Of a stretch of DNA of 5,113 nucleotides, positions 1-5,113 are shown in pieces. Below the pieces are notes generated by a model. It saw only the letters and a program-made list of their open reading frames with translations. It was not told the origin of the DNA and ran no database searches. Made by a program: the position numbers and the translations under genes. How positions within the stretch are numbered: position 1 is the first letter of the stretch; every line of letters begins with the position of its first letter. The DNA comes from JAUVIB01 sp964424545 (GTDB lineage Bacteria > Calditrichota > Calditrichia > Calditrichales > Calditrichaceae). The stretch lies in assembly GCA_964424545.1 (NCBI GenBank), contig CAYRJN010000243.1, positions 1 through 5,113 on the forward strand. Direction: 5' to 3'.

Positions 1-45
1 AATTTCCGGAATTTAAGCTTATTGCAAATACTTTTTAAGGAAACT

Positions 46-2061
46 CTAATTATATTTTTGATTATTATGAAAAGGAGCGTTTTTAAAAAACAGCTGCACA
101 TTATTAATAAAAAGAGGTATTTCTCCGTTACCGACCGTTCTTATCTCAGGTTCGATCTGTACAGCGTTTTTAATAGTGCCAAACCAGATATACCCTTGCG
201 CATCACGAAAAGTTGCACCTTGGTTTGTTTCATAAATAGGAAAACCGAATTTTATATTGTAGCTTGAGAACGAAGAATCTTTTGCTTCATAACGGGCGAT
301 TCCGCTTGTTGTCCCTACCCAGATAGTGTAATTATCACTAATAACCGAGTAGACAGGATGGCCGTCAAGTCCGCGTGCAAAGGATAAATCCGTAAATTTC
401 TTGCCGTCGTATTTAACCAATTCGCCGTCATAGCTGACGAACCAGATATTGTTTTTCTTATCTTCGGTAAAAGCAATAGCCGACTCCAACGGGAAACCGT
501 TTTTCTTATTTAAAAAATGAAAATGTTTACCGTCCCACTTTATCACGCCGGCAAGATAAGTTCCAAACCAAATATTACCGCGGCTGTCTTTAAATATTTC
601 ATAAATACGGTTTAATTCCTCGTTTTTATTGGAAAAAGTATAGTTTTTAACCGAACCCGTTTTATAATTATAGCGAATAATGCCCTTACCTTCCGTTGCA
701 AACCAAAAAACATTTTTATCTAAAATAAAACTGTTAATTTTATTTTGGGGAAAACCTTTATACGGAATATATTTTTCGGCAGTACCGGTTTTTATATTTA
801 ATTTATAAATTCCGTTTCGCCATGAAATAAAATATATATCGCCATTTTTATCTTCCATAAATTTTGTAACTTGCTTTTTTCCGGTTGTCCCCATATTCAA
901 ATGGGAAAGATATTTGATTTTCCCCAAACCGAAAGTAGATTTTCGGGCATAGGCAATTCCGCCTTCCAAGCCAAACCATATTTTTTTATTTCGTGTTTCG
1001 TATATAGACCATACCGATTTATTAATAAACTTTATATCGTAAGCATGAATTTGTATATCTAAATTACGATACTGTATCAAGCCCGCCCCGTCGGTACCGA
1101 TCCACATATTGCCTTCACGGTCTTCAAAAAATGCAAGAACAGGTGTGTTACCCAAATCGAACTCTTTGCGAAACCAATTAAGAATTTTTAGTTTTTTCGA
1201 ACTTTCTTTTAAATCAGCTACAATTATACCCAAATTATTAAGAGCAATCCATATATGAGACTTACTGTCAACCGTAATTTTTTTAACGTTTAAACCCGGC
1301 AATCCCTCTTTTTTTGCATAGACGCGAATTTTATATTTATTATGCGCCGAATCCGGAATTAATTTTATCAAACCCTTCGTTTCGGTTGCAATCCATATAT
1401 TATCATTCTCAACGGATAAATCATTAATAAATTCTTTATTTAGAAAATTAATCTCAGCCAATGAATCAACATGTAAAGTTTTGTTTAACGTATCAAAACG
1501 ACATTTTAACAACCCTTTATCAAAAGCTATTAAAACCGAACCGTCTTTCAATGAAACCATATCCTGTATGGTATCGCTCAATAAACCTTCCTTTTTCGTA
1601 AAGCGATGCCAATTTTTATCATTCTTGCAAAAAACGCCTTTTGTATCGGTTCCAACCCATAAAATTCCATTTTTATCCTGAGCAATATTTTTAATATAAA
1701 AAGCCCCGCTATCCAATAAAGTTATGGCTTTTAATTTCTTATGCTCCCAATCATATCGGGTCAACTTCCCCGAATAATGACCAAACCATAAATCGCCGTC
1801 TTTGTCATGGAAACCGCTGCTTACAATATTACCGCCGAGACCCTGTTGACGACGATAGGTAATAAATTCCTTCCCGTCGAATTTTGACAACCCGTCGCCC
1901 GCGCCAACCCATAAATACCCGTCAATATCCTGAATAATTGTATATACTTGCGATTGCACCAATCCTTGTTCGACCGTATAAGCTTTTAAATTCAAATCTT
2001 TTGCGGAAAGATTAAAAACGAATAAAATTGATAAAAAAAACAATTGCTTTAAGCGAGACAT
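46..2061 (-). CDS. Secreted double beta-propeller protein (two-component regulator propeller repeats), apparently lacking its output domains
   Basis: This is a 671-residue protein. Residues 1-20 look like a signal peptide (basic start, then a hydrophobic core, with likely cleavage after LSA), so it should act in the periplasm or outside the cell. The rest is a tandem array of Reg_prop-type blades with the pattern D.xGxIWxGT..GlxxYdg. The blade tryptophans are at 51, 92, 135, 223, 271, 320, 362, 453, 498, 540, 581 and 626, and degenerate blades lie near 178 and 410. That makes 14 blades, matching the two seven-bladed propellers of hybrid two-component sensors such as those of Bacteroides. In that family a Y_Y_Y domain, a membrane helix and a kinase or other output domain follow. 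Here the strand IPLFINNVQLFFKNAP (649-664) looks like the beginning of Y_Y_Y, and a TAG stop follows at 671. The ATG is preceded by AGGA at a spacing of 6 bases. Ligand and partner are unknown. It may be a pseudogene or frameshifted copy, or a genuine output-less protein. Confidence 0.88.
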   Translation of the reverse strand: MSRLKQLFFLSILFVFNLSAKDLNLKAYTVEQGLVQSQVYTIIQDIDGYLWVGAGDGLSKFDGKEFITYRRQQGLGGNIVSSGFHDKDGDLWFGHYSGKLTRYDWEHKKLKAITLLDSGAFYIKNIAQDKNGILWVGTDTKGVFCKNDKNWHRFTKKEGLLSDTIQDMVSLKDGSVLIAFDKGLLKCRFDTLNKTLHVDSLAEINFLNKEFINDLSVENDNIWIATETKGLIKLIPDSAHNKYKIRVYAKKEGLPGLNVKKITVDSKSHIWIALNNLGIIVADLKESSKKLKILNWFRKEFDLGNTPVLAFFEDREGNMWIGTDGAGLIQYRNLDIQIHAYDIKFINKSVWSIYETRNKKIWFGLEGGIAYARKSTFGLGKIKYLSHLNMGTTGKKQVTKFMEDKNGDIYFISWRNGIYKLNIKTGTAEKYIPYKGFPQNKINSFILDKNVFWFATEGKGIIRYNYKTGSVKNYTFSNKNEELNRIYEIFKDSRGNIWFGTYLAGVIKWDGKHFHFLNKKNGFPLESAIAFTEDKKNNIWFVSYDGELVKYDGKKFTDLSFARGLDGHPVYSVISDNYTIWVGTTSGIARYEAKDSSFSSYNIKFGFPIYETNQGATFRDAQGYIWFGTIKNAVQIEPEIRTVGNGEIPLFINNVQLFFKNAPFHNNQKYN

Positions 2062-2067
2062 TTTGAA

Positions 2068-2071
2068 TCCT
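2068..2071 (-). promoter_or_regulatory. Ribosome binding site of the propeller gene
   Basis: On the minus strand the bases GCAGGATTCAAA precede the ATG. AGGA lies 6 bases before the start codon, and the signal peptide begins directly at that ATG. Both support 2061 as the true start. Confidence 0.6.
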
Positions 2072-2157
2072 GCATCAATATCGGTTTGATTAACAAATCC
2101 TTGATGGTTAAATTATTGTTTTAGCCCTACAACATTATTGATTATCGGCACATTTTA

Positions 2158-2186
2158 TTAAAAATAAAGCAATATTTCGCGGTAAA
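2158..2186 (-). promoter_or_regulatory. Weak candidate promoter for the propeller gene
   Basis: On the minus strand, TTTACC (2186-2181) is followed after 18 bases by TTTAAT (2162-2157). These are 4/6 and 5/6 matches to the sigma-70 boxes, about 95 bases before the start codon. The region is so AT-rich that such matches arise by chance, and if the host is Bacteroidota-like the sigma-70 consensus does not apply. The call is tentative. Confidence 0.15.
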
Positions 2187-2279
2187 CAATATCATTATTT
2201 TAGAGGTGTAGATATAAATTATTTCCCATAAGGAATAAATTATATTTTATTTTTCATTTTTTGTATAAGGGTTTACAGT

Positions 2280-2921
2280 TTAGTAAAAATCATACTTCTC
2301 TTTTAATAATTTTTTTGTAGAAGTATTTACATCAATTGTACGCAACATTTTCCTTGATACCCATTGCGACTTCAGAGCGTCATCCGAAGCAACGGGAATT
2401 CCCGAAAGATAACGGGCATCAAAATCGATGATAACATAATGGAATTTAATGTTTCCATAATCATCCTTCTCAATGAGTTCAAAAGTATAAATTATTTCTT
2501 TTGCTTCGATCTCAATGCCCGTTTCTTCAAATACTTCCCTTTCTGCAGCCTGTTTCAGCAATTCTCCCGTTTCCAATTTACCACCGGGAATCGTCCACAT
2601 ATTTTTAGCCGGTTCATTTCTGCGTTTAACCAGCAAAACCTCGCCTTCGACATTAAAGACCACCGCACCAACGCCAATTTGCGGAGACTTTATTGTNNNN
2701 NNNNNNCTGACTAATGATTCAATCTCTCCATCTTCGGGAAAACGGTGTAGCGCCGCTTTAGAAAAAATTAATTTTCCGTCAAATGTGATTTCAAATCTTC
2801 CACCCTTACTCTTTTGCAGTTCTATGTCGTATGAAAAATTATTTTTCAACTTTTCCGCTAAACTAGCGGCTCTTGGTAAATAATTTCAAACAACGCAATA
2901 TTCAATGATGATTTTTCTCAT
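2280..2921 (-). CDS. SelW-like (Rdx family) selenoprotein with in-frame TGA (Sec12), continuous with a Nudix hydrolase domain across an assembly gap
   Basis: Reading TGA as selenocysteine gives 213 codons, four of them hidden by Ns. Residues 1-71 are a nearly complete SelW-like Rdx domain (thioredoxin-like fold). They contain the redox motif C9-V-V-U12, then NYLPRAASLAEKL (13-25), GGRFEITFDGKLIFSK (40-55) and RFPEDGEIESL (60-70), all typical of the family. Residues 76-213 are a Nudix domain, GVGAVVFN...EVLLVKRRNEPAKNMWTIPGG. Its Nudix box is perfect (G114, E120, R128-E129, E132-E133, G135), which places the Mg2+ ligands. The tail, with HYVIIDFDAR and the late WVS, resembles COG1051 ADP-ribose-pyrophosphatase-like enzymes, but the substrate is not determinable. 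The start is ATG 2921, behind a GGGGG Shine-Dalgarno sequence. A conventional caller would start at TTG 2849 and lose the first 24 residues, including the active site. A bSECIS-like hairpin follows the TGA. The 10-N gap at the domain junction means that two abutting genes remain possible. Stop is TAA. Confidence 0.85.
2697..2706. other. Assembly gap (10 N) at the Rdx-Nudix junction
   Basis: Ten unresolved bases interrupt the gene. If the length is literal, the frame continues as ESLV-(S/R)XXX-TIKSPQ with no stop. If 10 N is a placeholder, the missing part could hold the SelW stop codon and a Nudix start codon. SelW-like proteins usually end within a few residues of this point, and free-standing Nudix enzymes usually begin a few residues before GVGAVV, so the gap falls exactly where a gene boundary would be expected. 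Confidence 0.95.
2855..2869 (-). promoter_or_regulatory. Bacterial SECIS-like hairpin
   Basis: On the minus strand CCGCTA-GTT-TAGCGG forms a perfect 6-bp stem with a 3-base loop whose first base is G. The stem begins 16 bases after the TGA, and the loop begins 22 bases after it. The published bacterial SECIS pattern requires an apical loop of 3-14 bases, a G in the first two loop positions, an upper stem of 4-16 bp and 16-37 bases from UGA to loop. All are met. The hairpin lies inside the codons for R17-E23, so it is constrained by protein and RNA at once. Its role would be to recruit SelB with Sec-tRNA. SelB binding is inferred, not shown. Confidence 0.75.
2886..2888 (-). other. In-frame TGA read as selenocysteine (codon 12)
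   Basis: The codon order on the minus strand is GAA TAT TGC GTT GTT TGA AAT TAT TTA CCA AGA. The TGA sits at the second redox position of the CxxC/CxxU motif of SelW-like proteins. The frame stays open on both sides with family-specific sequence (IIIEYCVV before, NYLPRAASLAEKL after), which a random nonsense mutation would not preferentially hit. Decoding requires SelA, SelB, SelC tRNA and SelD elsewhere in the genome; none is in this window. Confidence 0.85.
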
Positions 2922-2925
2922 AATT

Positions 2926-2931
2926 CCCCCT
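2926..2931 (-). promoter_or_regulatory. Strong ribosome binding site that fixes the selenoprotein start
   Basis: On the minus strand AAGGGGGAATT leads directly to ATG (2921-2919). The purine-rich AGGGGG ends 4 bases before the start codon. No comparable Shine-Dalgarno sequence precedes the TTG at 2849 (AGCGGAAAAG is weak). This supports initiation upstream of the TGA and hence real readthrough. Confidence 0.65.
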
Positions 2932-2938
2932 TAAAGTT

Positions 2939-2977
2939 AAATTACAGTATCGGAATTTCAAAAAATTAACATTATCG
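2939..2977. repeat. Pair of imperfect 14-15-base direct repeats upstream of the selenoprotein gene
   Basis: AAATTACAGTATCG (2939-2952) and AAATTAACATTATCG (2963-2977) differ by one substitution and one inserted base, and their starts are 24 bases apart. The nearer copy ends about 8 bases before the Shine-Dalgarno sequence. A two-site operator is possible, but low complexity makes chance similarity a real alternative. Confidence 0.3.
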
Positions 2978-3034
2978 AGACATTTTCATTATTTTTTTAT
3001 AATATTTTCAATTTTGTTATTTCATAAATCGTAA

Positions 3035-3056
3035 AAATCTTGCATAAGCAATATTT
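3035..3056. repeat. Imperfect palindrome, possible weak terminator of the transporter operon or an operator
   Basis: AAATCTTGC and GCAATATTT form 9-base arms with one mismatch around the 4-base spacer ATAA. Read on the minus strand, downstream of the permease, the right arm runs into a short T stretch (GATTTTTAC), which resembles a poor intrinsic terminator. The stem contains only two GC pairs, so termination would be weak. Confidence 0.3.
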
Positions 3057-3252
3057 AGATAATCAGATTTAATCGCTTAATGACAATTCGATGAAGGTTG
3101 AACATCTTATCATTGATCGATTTGCCGAGTTATGTTCTTTTTTACAAAATCGTATTAATTTTTCTAACACCATATTACAATCGGCTATTTTTCCTGTCTT
3201 TCTTACCGGTTTAAATCAGTTTGCCGCAATATATTTTCTAATAATACTGTTT

Positions 3253-4212
3253 TTAAGAAACTTGAGCGGTTTTCATATGACGGTAACGATCAACCGCCAC
3301 GGCAATAACAATAACAACGCCCGTTACAACCTGCGTTACCCAGGTCGGCCATCCATTAAGCTGGCTACCGGTGCGAATTACGGTCATAATCATGGCCCCT
3401 ACTAAGCTGCCCAGCACCGAGCCTTCTCCCCCGGAAAGGCTGCCGCCGCCTATGACCACTGCGGCAATCACATCAAGTTCCAATCCTACCGCGCCTGTAG
3501 GATCGCCCTGTTCCTGATAAGACATCATCATCAGCCCCGATAACCCGGCAAAACCGCCGGCAAGAGCATAGACAATCACTTTGACTTTTTCCACGGCAAT
3601 ACCGCATAAACGCGCTGTTTCTTCGTTAGAACCAACGGCCACGATATGGCGGCCTAAACGCATATATTTCAACATCCCGCCGGTTAGCAAAGCCAAGGCT
3701 ATCATTAACCATGCTCCGGGCGGAAAAAGCATCCATTTTTGTCCCGGCGGCAAAGAAGCCAGCAGATTGCTAAGCCATGACGGCTCAACATTTATAGGCA
3801 TACTTTTAGCGATGCCTTTAGCCAAACCGCGCACAACCAGTAAAGAACCCAGTGTTACGATAAACGGCACCAGCTTAAAGCGGGAAATAAGGAAGCCATT
3901 AAACAATCCCCAAAGCGCGCCCGAAAGAATACCTCCGACAGCGGCTAAATAGGGAGGGAAACCGAGGAATTGCATTAATGCCGCCACAACTACCGAAGCG
4001 AACGCAATTATCGATCCGGCGGAAAGATCAATTCCTGCGGAAATAATCACTAATGTCATCCCGATAGCGGCTATACCCACAATAACCGACTGCTGAACCA
4101 TTGTCTCCAAGGCAGTAAAGCTGGTAATTTTGGAATTTAATATCACAAAAAAAAGATATACCAGCATCAGCGCAAAAAAAGGTCCCAGCTTGTTCAAGTA
4201 TTTTTTCAGCAC
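3253..4212 (-). CDS. Sugar ABC transporter inner-membrane permease (RbsC-like, BPD_transp_2 family)
   Basis: This 319-residue protein is the usual length for RbsC/XylH/MglC-type permeases. It is hydrophobic throughout, with about 8-10 membrane segments beginning at residues 10-26 and 40-58. Family hallmarks are GIDLSAGSI (60-68), the cytoplasmic coupling stretch VGSNEETARLCGI (193-205), and ELDVIAAVVIGGGSLSGGEGSVLG (245-268). It forms the transmembrane channel for a periplasmic-binding-protein-dependent sugar importer, partnering the ATPase encoded just upstream. The start is GTG with AAAGGA 8 bases before it. The same frame has a TAA 12 bases before the GTG, so only a non-standard ATT could lie further upstream. 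Base composition is visibly richer in GC than in the propeller gene. The substrate (ribose, xylose, galactose or another) cannot be read from this subunit, so no symbol is given. Confidence 0.93.
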   Translation of the reverse strand: MLKKYLNKLGPFFALMLVYLFFVILNSKITSFTALETMVQQSVIVGIAAIGMTLVIISAGIDLSAGSIIAFASVVVAALMQFLGFPPYLAAVGGILSGALWGLFNGFLISRFKLVPFIVTLGSLLVVRGLAKGIAKSMPINVEPSWLSNLLASLPPGQKWMLFPPGAWLMIALALLTGGMLKYMRLGRHIVAVGSNEETARLCGIAVEKVKVIVYALAGGFAGLSGLMMMSYQEQGDPTGAVGLELDVIAAVVIGGGSLSGGEGSVLGSLVGAMIMTVIRTGSQLNGWPTWVTQVVTGVVIVIAVAVDRYRHMKTAQVS

Positions 4213-4220
4213 AATACCAA

Positions 4221-4226
4221 TCCTTT
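4221..4226 (-). promoter_or_regulatory. Ribosome binding site supporting the GTG start of the permease
   Basis: AAAGGA on the minus strand lies 8 bases before GTG (4212-4210). A second, stronger Shine-Dalgarno sequence, AAAAGGAG, lies at 4254-4247. That is too far from the GTG to serve it directly; it precedes a 10-codon TTG reading frame overlapping the permease start. Confidence 0.5.
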
Positions 4227-4317
4227 AATTTTAATCAAATTTTTAGCTCCTTTTAAAATATAATAAAATCTGAATTAAGCAATTCCTGCTCTATCATACT
4301 GTAAATATGATCTTTGA

Positions 4318-4345
4318 GATGCCGACACTGCGATGTTACGGCATC
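4318..4345. repeat. Stem-loop in the ATPase-permease spacer
   Basis: GATGCCG (4318-4324) and CGGCATC (4339-4345) are perfect 7-base inverted arms around a 14-base loop. Inside the loop, ACA/TGT can add three more pairs next to a 2-base bulge. The stem is GC-rich compared with its surroundings. No T run follows on the minus strand, so it is not a standard terminator for the transporter message; a role in mRNA stability is possible. Confidence 0.55.
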
Positions 4346-4389
4346 CTTTTGGAGCATTTCGATGTTTAAATCAACATTGCTTTTGTTGC

Positions 4390-4419
4390 TCGCTAAACAT
4401 CCCTATAAAAGATTAGCGA
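4390..4419. repeat. Inverted repeat TCGCTAA / TTAGCGA just after the ATPase gene
   Basis: Perfect 7-base arms (4390-4396 and 4413-4419) are separated by 16 bases. The arm spacing of 23 bases centre to centre is about two helical turns, as in many two-site operators. It could equally be a hairpin in the message. Confidence 0.4.
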
Positions 4420-4462
4420 TAACATCAGAAAAATCACGTAAATTAGATAGAATTTATAACAC

Positions 4463-5113
4463 TCATCCTATTGCTAACTGCATAATCTTATGTTCATTTG
4501 TTTCTTCAATATCCATACTTTCGGAAAGTTTGCCCTGCGACATTACGGCAATGCGATCACAAATGCCCAACAACTCCGGCAAATAACTGCTGATTAAAAT
4601 AACCCCCTTAGGGTTTTCACCCGAAACAAGTTGATTTAATATTTGATATATTTTTGTTTTAGAACCCACATCAATTCCGCGCGTTGGTTCGTCTAATAAT
4701 AAAATATCCACATCATGATATAATAAACGAGCTAACGCCGCTTTTTGCTGATTGCCGCCGGAAAGGTCTTTTATGGGCTGCCCTGGCCCGGACGTCCTGA
4801 TGTCAAAATAGTCGATCATGTTTTCAACAGCGGCAAATTGATTCTTTTTCAAAATTAAACCAAAGGGACCTAAATTTTCATATTTGGTCAGGGTAATATT
4901 ATCGGCAATATTCATCTCCAGCGCCAGACCTTCTTCTTTCCTATTCTCGCTGACATATCCGACTCCCTGCCGCCATCGATCATGCGGCAGCGCATATCCC
5001 GAAAAACCTTGAATTTTAATTTGTCCCGATTTTATGGCATCAAGTCCAAAAAGAATACGTAAAAACTCCGTTCTCCCCGCGCCGACCAAACCGAAAATCC
5101 CCAAAACCTCACC
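4463..5113 (-). CDS. Sugar ABC transporter ATP-binding protein, C-terminal half (RbsA-like), partial
   Basis: The reading frame is open to the window edge and gives the last 216 residues of what should be a roughly 500-residue tandem-ATPase protein; the N-terminal ATPase domain lies outside. It begins GEVLGIFGLVGAGRTE, the degenerate Walker A of the second RbsA-type nucleotide-binding domain (GLVGAGRT at fragment residues 8-15). The GVGYVSENRKEEGL stretch (50-63), the signature LSGGNQQKAALARL (117-130) and Walker B with catalytic Glu, ILLLDEP (137-143), then TRGIDVG, are all present. The late motif reads ISSYLPELLG, where relatives usually have ISSELPE. It is a peripheral inner-membrane protein that powers the permease encoded downstream. 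The stop is TGA followed quickly by an in-frame TAA, so TGA is a true terminator here. The apparent start at TTG (5104) is an artefact of truncation. Confidence 0.93.
   Translation of the reverse strand, partial: GEVLGIFGLVGAGRTEFLRILFGLDAIKSGQIKIQGFSGYALPHDRWRQGVGYVSENRKEEGLALEMNIADNITLTKYENLGPFGLILKKNQFAAVENMIDYFDIRTSGPGQPIKDLSGGNQQKAALARLLYHDVDILLLDEPTRGIDVGSKTKIYQILNQLVSGENPKGVILISSYLPELLGICDRIAVMSQGKLSESMDIEETNEHKIMQLAIG

Larger units (their letters stand above)
2922..3252. other. 331-base intergenic region between permease and selenoprotein gene
   Basis: It is AT-rich, with no convincing gene on either strand. Short open stretches such as minus-strand codons near 3215-3070 (reading VLEKLIRFCKKEHNSANRS) lack a ribosome binding site and recognisable similarity. 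It contains an imperfect palindrome at 3035-3056 and a pair of imperfect direct repeats at 2939-2977, just upstream of the selenoprotein ribosome binding site. No GC-rich terminator is seen after the permease and no clean promoter before the selenoprotein gene. The long spacing suggests that the selenoprotein gene is transcribed separately from the transporter. Confidence 0.6.
4213..4462. other. 250-base spacer between ATPase and permease genes
   Basis: RbsA- and RbsC-type genes normally abut or overlap. Here 250 bases separate them, with no recognisable gene. The spacer holds two inverted repeats (4318-4345 and 4390-4419). It also holds a 34-codon minus-strand frame (4253-4357, starting MLQKDAVTSQCRHLKDH) with no ribosome binding site, and a strong Shine-Dalgarno sequence at 4247-4254. 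Messenger processing or differential expression of the two subunits, or an internal promoter, would explain such a spacer, but none is proven. Confidence 0.5.

Noticed and set aside
2222..2250. AT-rich imperfect hairpin around TTCC-CATAA-GGAA downstream of the Nudix stop
   Set aside because: It has only 4 continuous pairs, then mismatches, in very AT-rich sequence, with no T run on the minus strand. Not enough to call a terminator.
2280..2849. Nudix gene of 189 residues starting at TTG 2849
   Set aside because: The first 46 residues of this version are the C-terminal part of an Rdx domain, which makes no sense alone. The true start with a strong Shine-Dalgarno sequence lies upstream of a Sec-type TGA.
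2933..2961. Sigma-70-like promoter (TTGAAA with a weak -10) before the selenoprotein gene
   Set aside because: The best -10 candidates match only 3 of 6 bases and would place the transcript start on top of the ribosome binding site.
3091..3405. Plus-strand open frame of 104 codons
   Set aside because: Its second half is antisense to the permease (low-complexity NNNNN, HGNN), it has no ribosome binding site, and nothing in it is recognisable.
3581..3952. Plus-strand open frame inside the permease gene
   Set aside because: It is a shadow on the strand opposite a clear membrane protein gene.
4253..4357. 34-codon minus-strand frame in the ATPase-permease spacer
   Set aside because: The residues look plausibly protein-like, but there is no Shine-Dalgarno sequence, no recognisable family, and a stem-loop occupies the same bases.
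4463..4465. TGA at the end of the ATPase as a second selenocysteine codon
   Set aside because: The protein ends at the normal family length, a TAA follows two codons later in frame, and there is no SECIS-like hairpin in the right place.

Overview
The window comes from an AT-rich bacterial genome. A secreted protein made of two-component-type propeller repeats and the overall gene style suggest a Gram-negative, Bacteroidota/FCB-like or related candidate phylum (Calditrichota, Marinimicrobiota, Ignavibacteria or Cloacimonadota type). This is an inference from style and cannot be settled here. A run of 10 N inside a gene shows that the sequence is a draft scaffold. All supported genes lie on the minus strand, so transcription runs from base 5113 towards base 1.

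Layout in the direction of transcription: (1) 5113-4463, the C-terminal ATP-binding half of an RbsA-like sugar ABC ATPase, cut by the window edge. (2) 4462-4213, an unusually long 250-base spacer with two inverted repeats. (3) 4212-3253, an RbsC-like inner-membrane permease starting at GTG. (4) 3252-2922, 331 bases without a convincing gene, holding an imperfect palindrome and a pair of direct repeats. (5) 2921-2280, the most notable locus, described below. (6) 2279-2062, a short AT-rich spacer. (7) 2061-46, a secreted protein with 14 propeller blades that ends just as its Y_Y_Y-type domain should begin.

The central discovery is at 2921-2280. A conventional gene call would give a 189-residue Nudix hydrolase starting at TTG (2849). 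Upstream in the same frame lies a strong Shine-Dalgarno sequence, an ATG, and a perfect SelW-like (Rdx family) N-terminus reading MRKIIIEYCVV-TGA-NYLPRAASLAEKL. The TGA falls at the selenocysteine position of the CxxU redox motif. Sixteen bases after it is a perfect 6-bp hairpin with a 3-base loop beginning with G, which fits the published bacterial SECIS pattern. I therefore call a missed SelW-type selenoprotein. It runs in frame across the N gap into a complete Nudix domain. The selenoprotein call is strong. Whether the Nudix domain is truly fused or is a separate abutting gene depends on the missing bases.

The two transporter genes form one sugar-import unit; its substrate-binding protein is not in the window. 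Nothing visible ties it functionally to the selenoprotein-Nudix gene or to the propeller gene.
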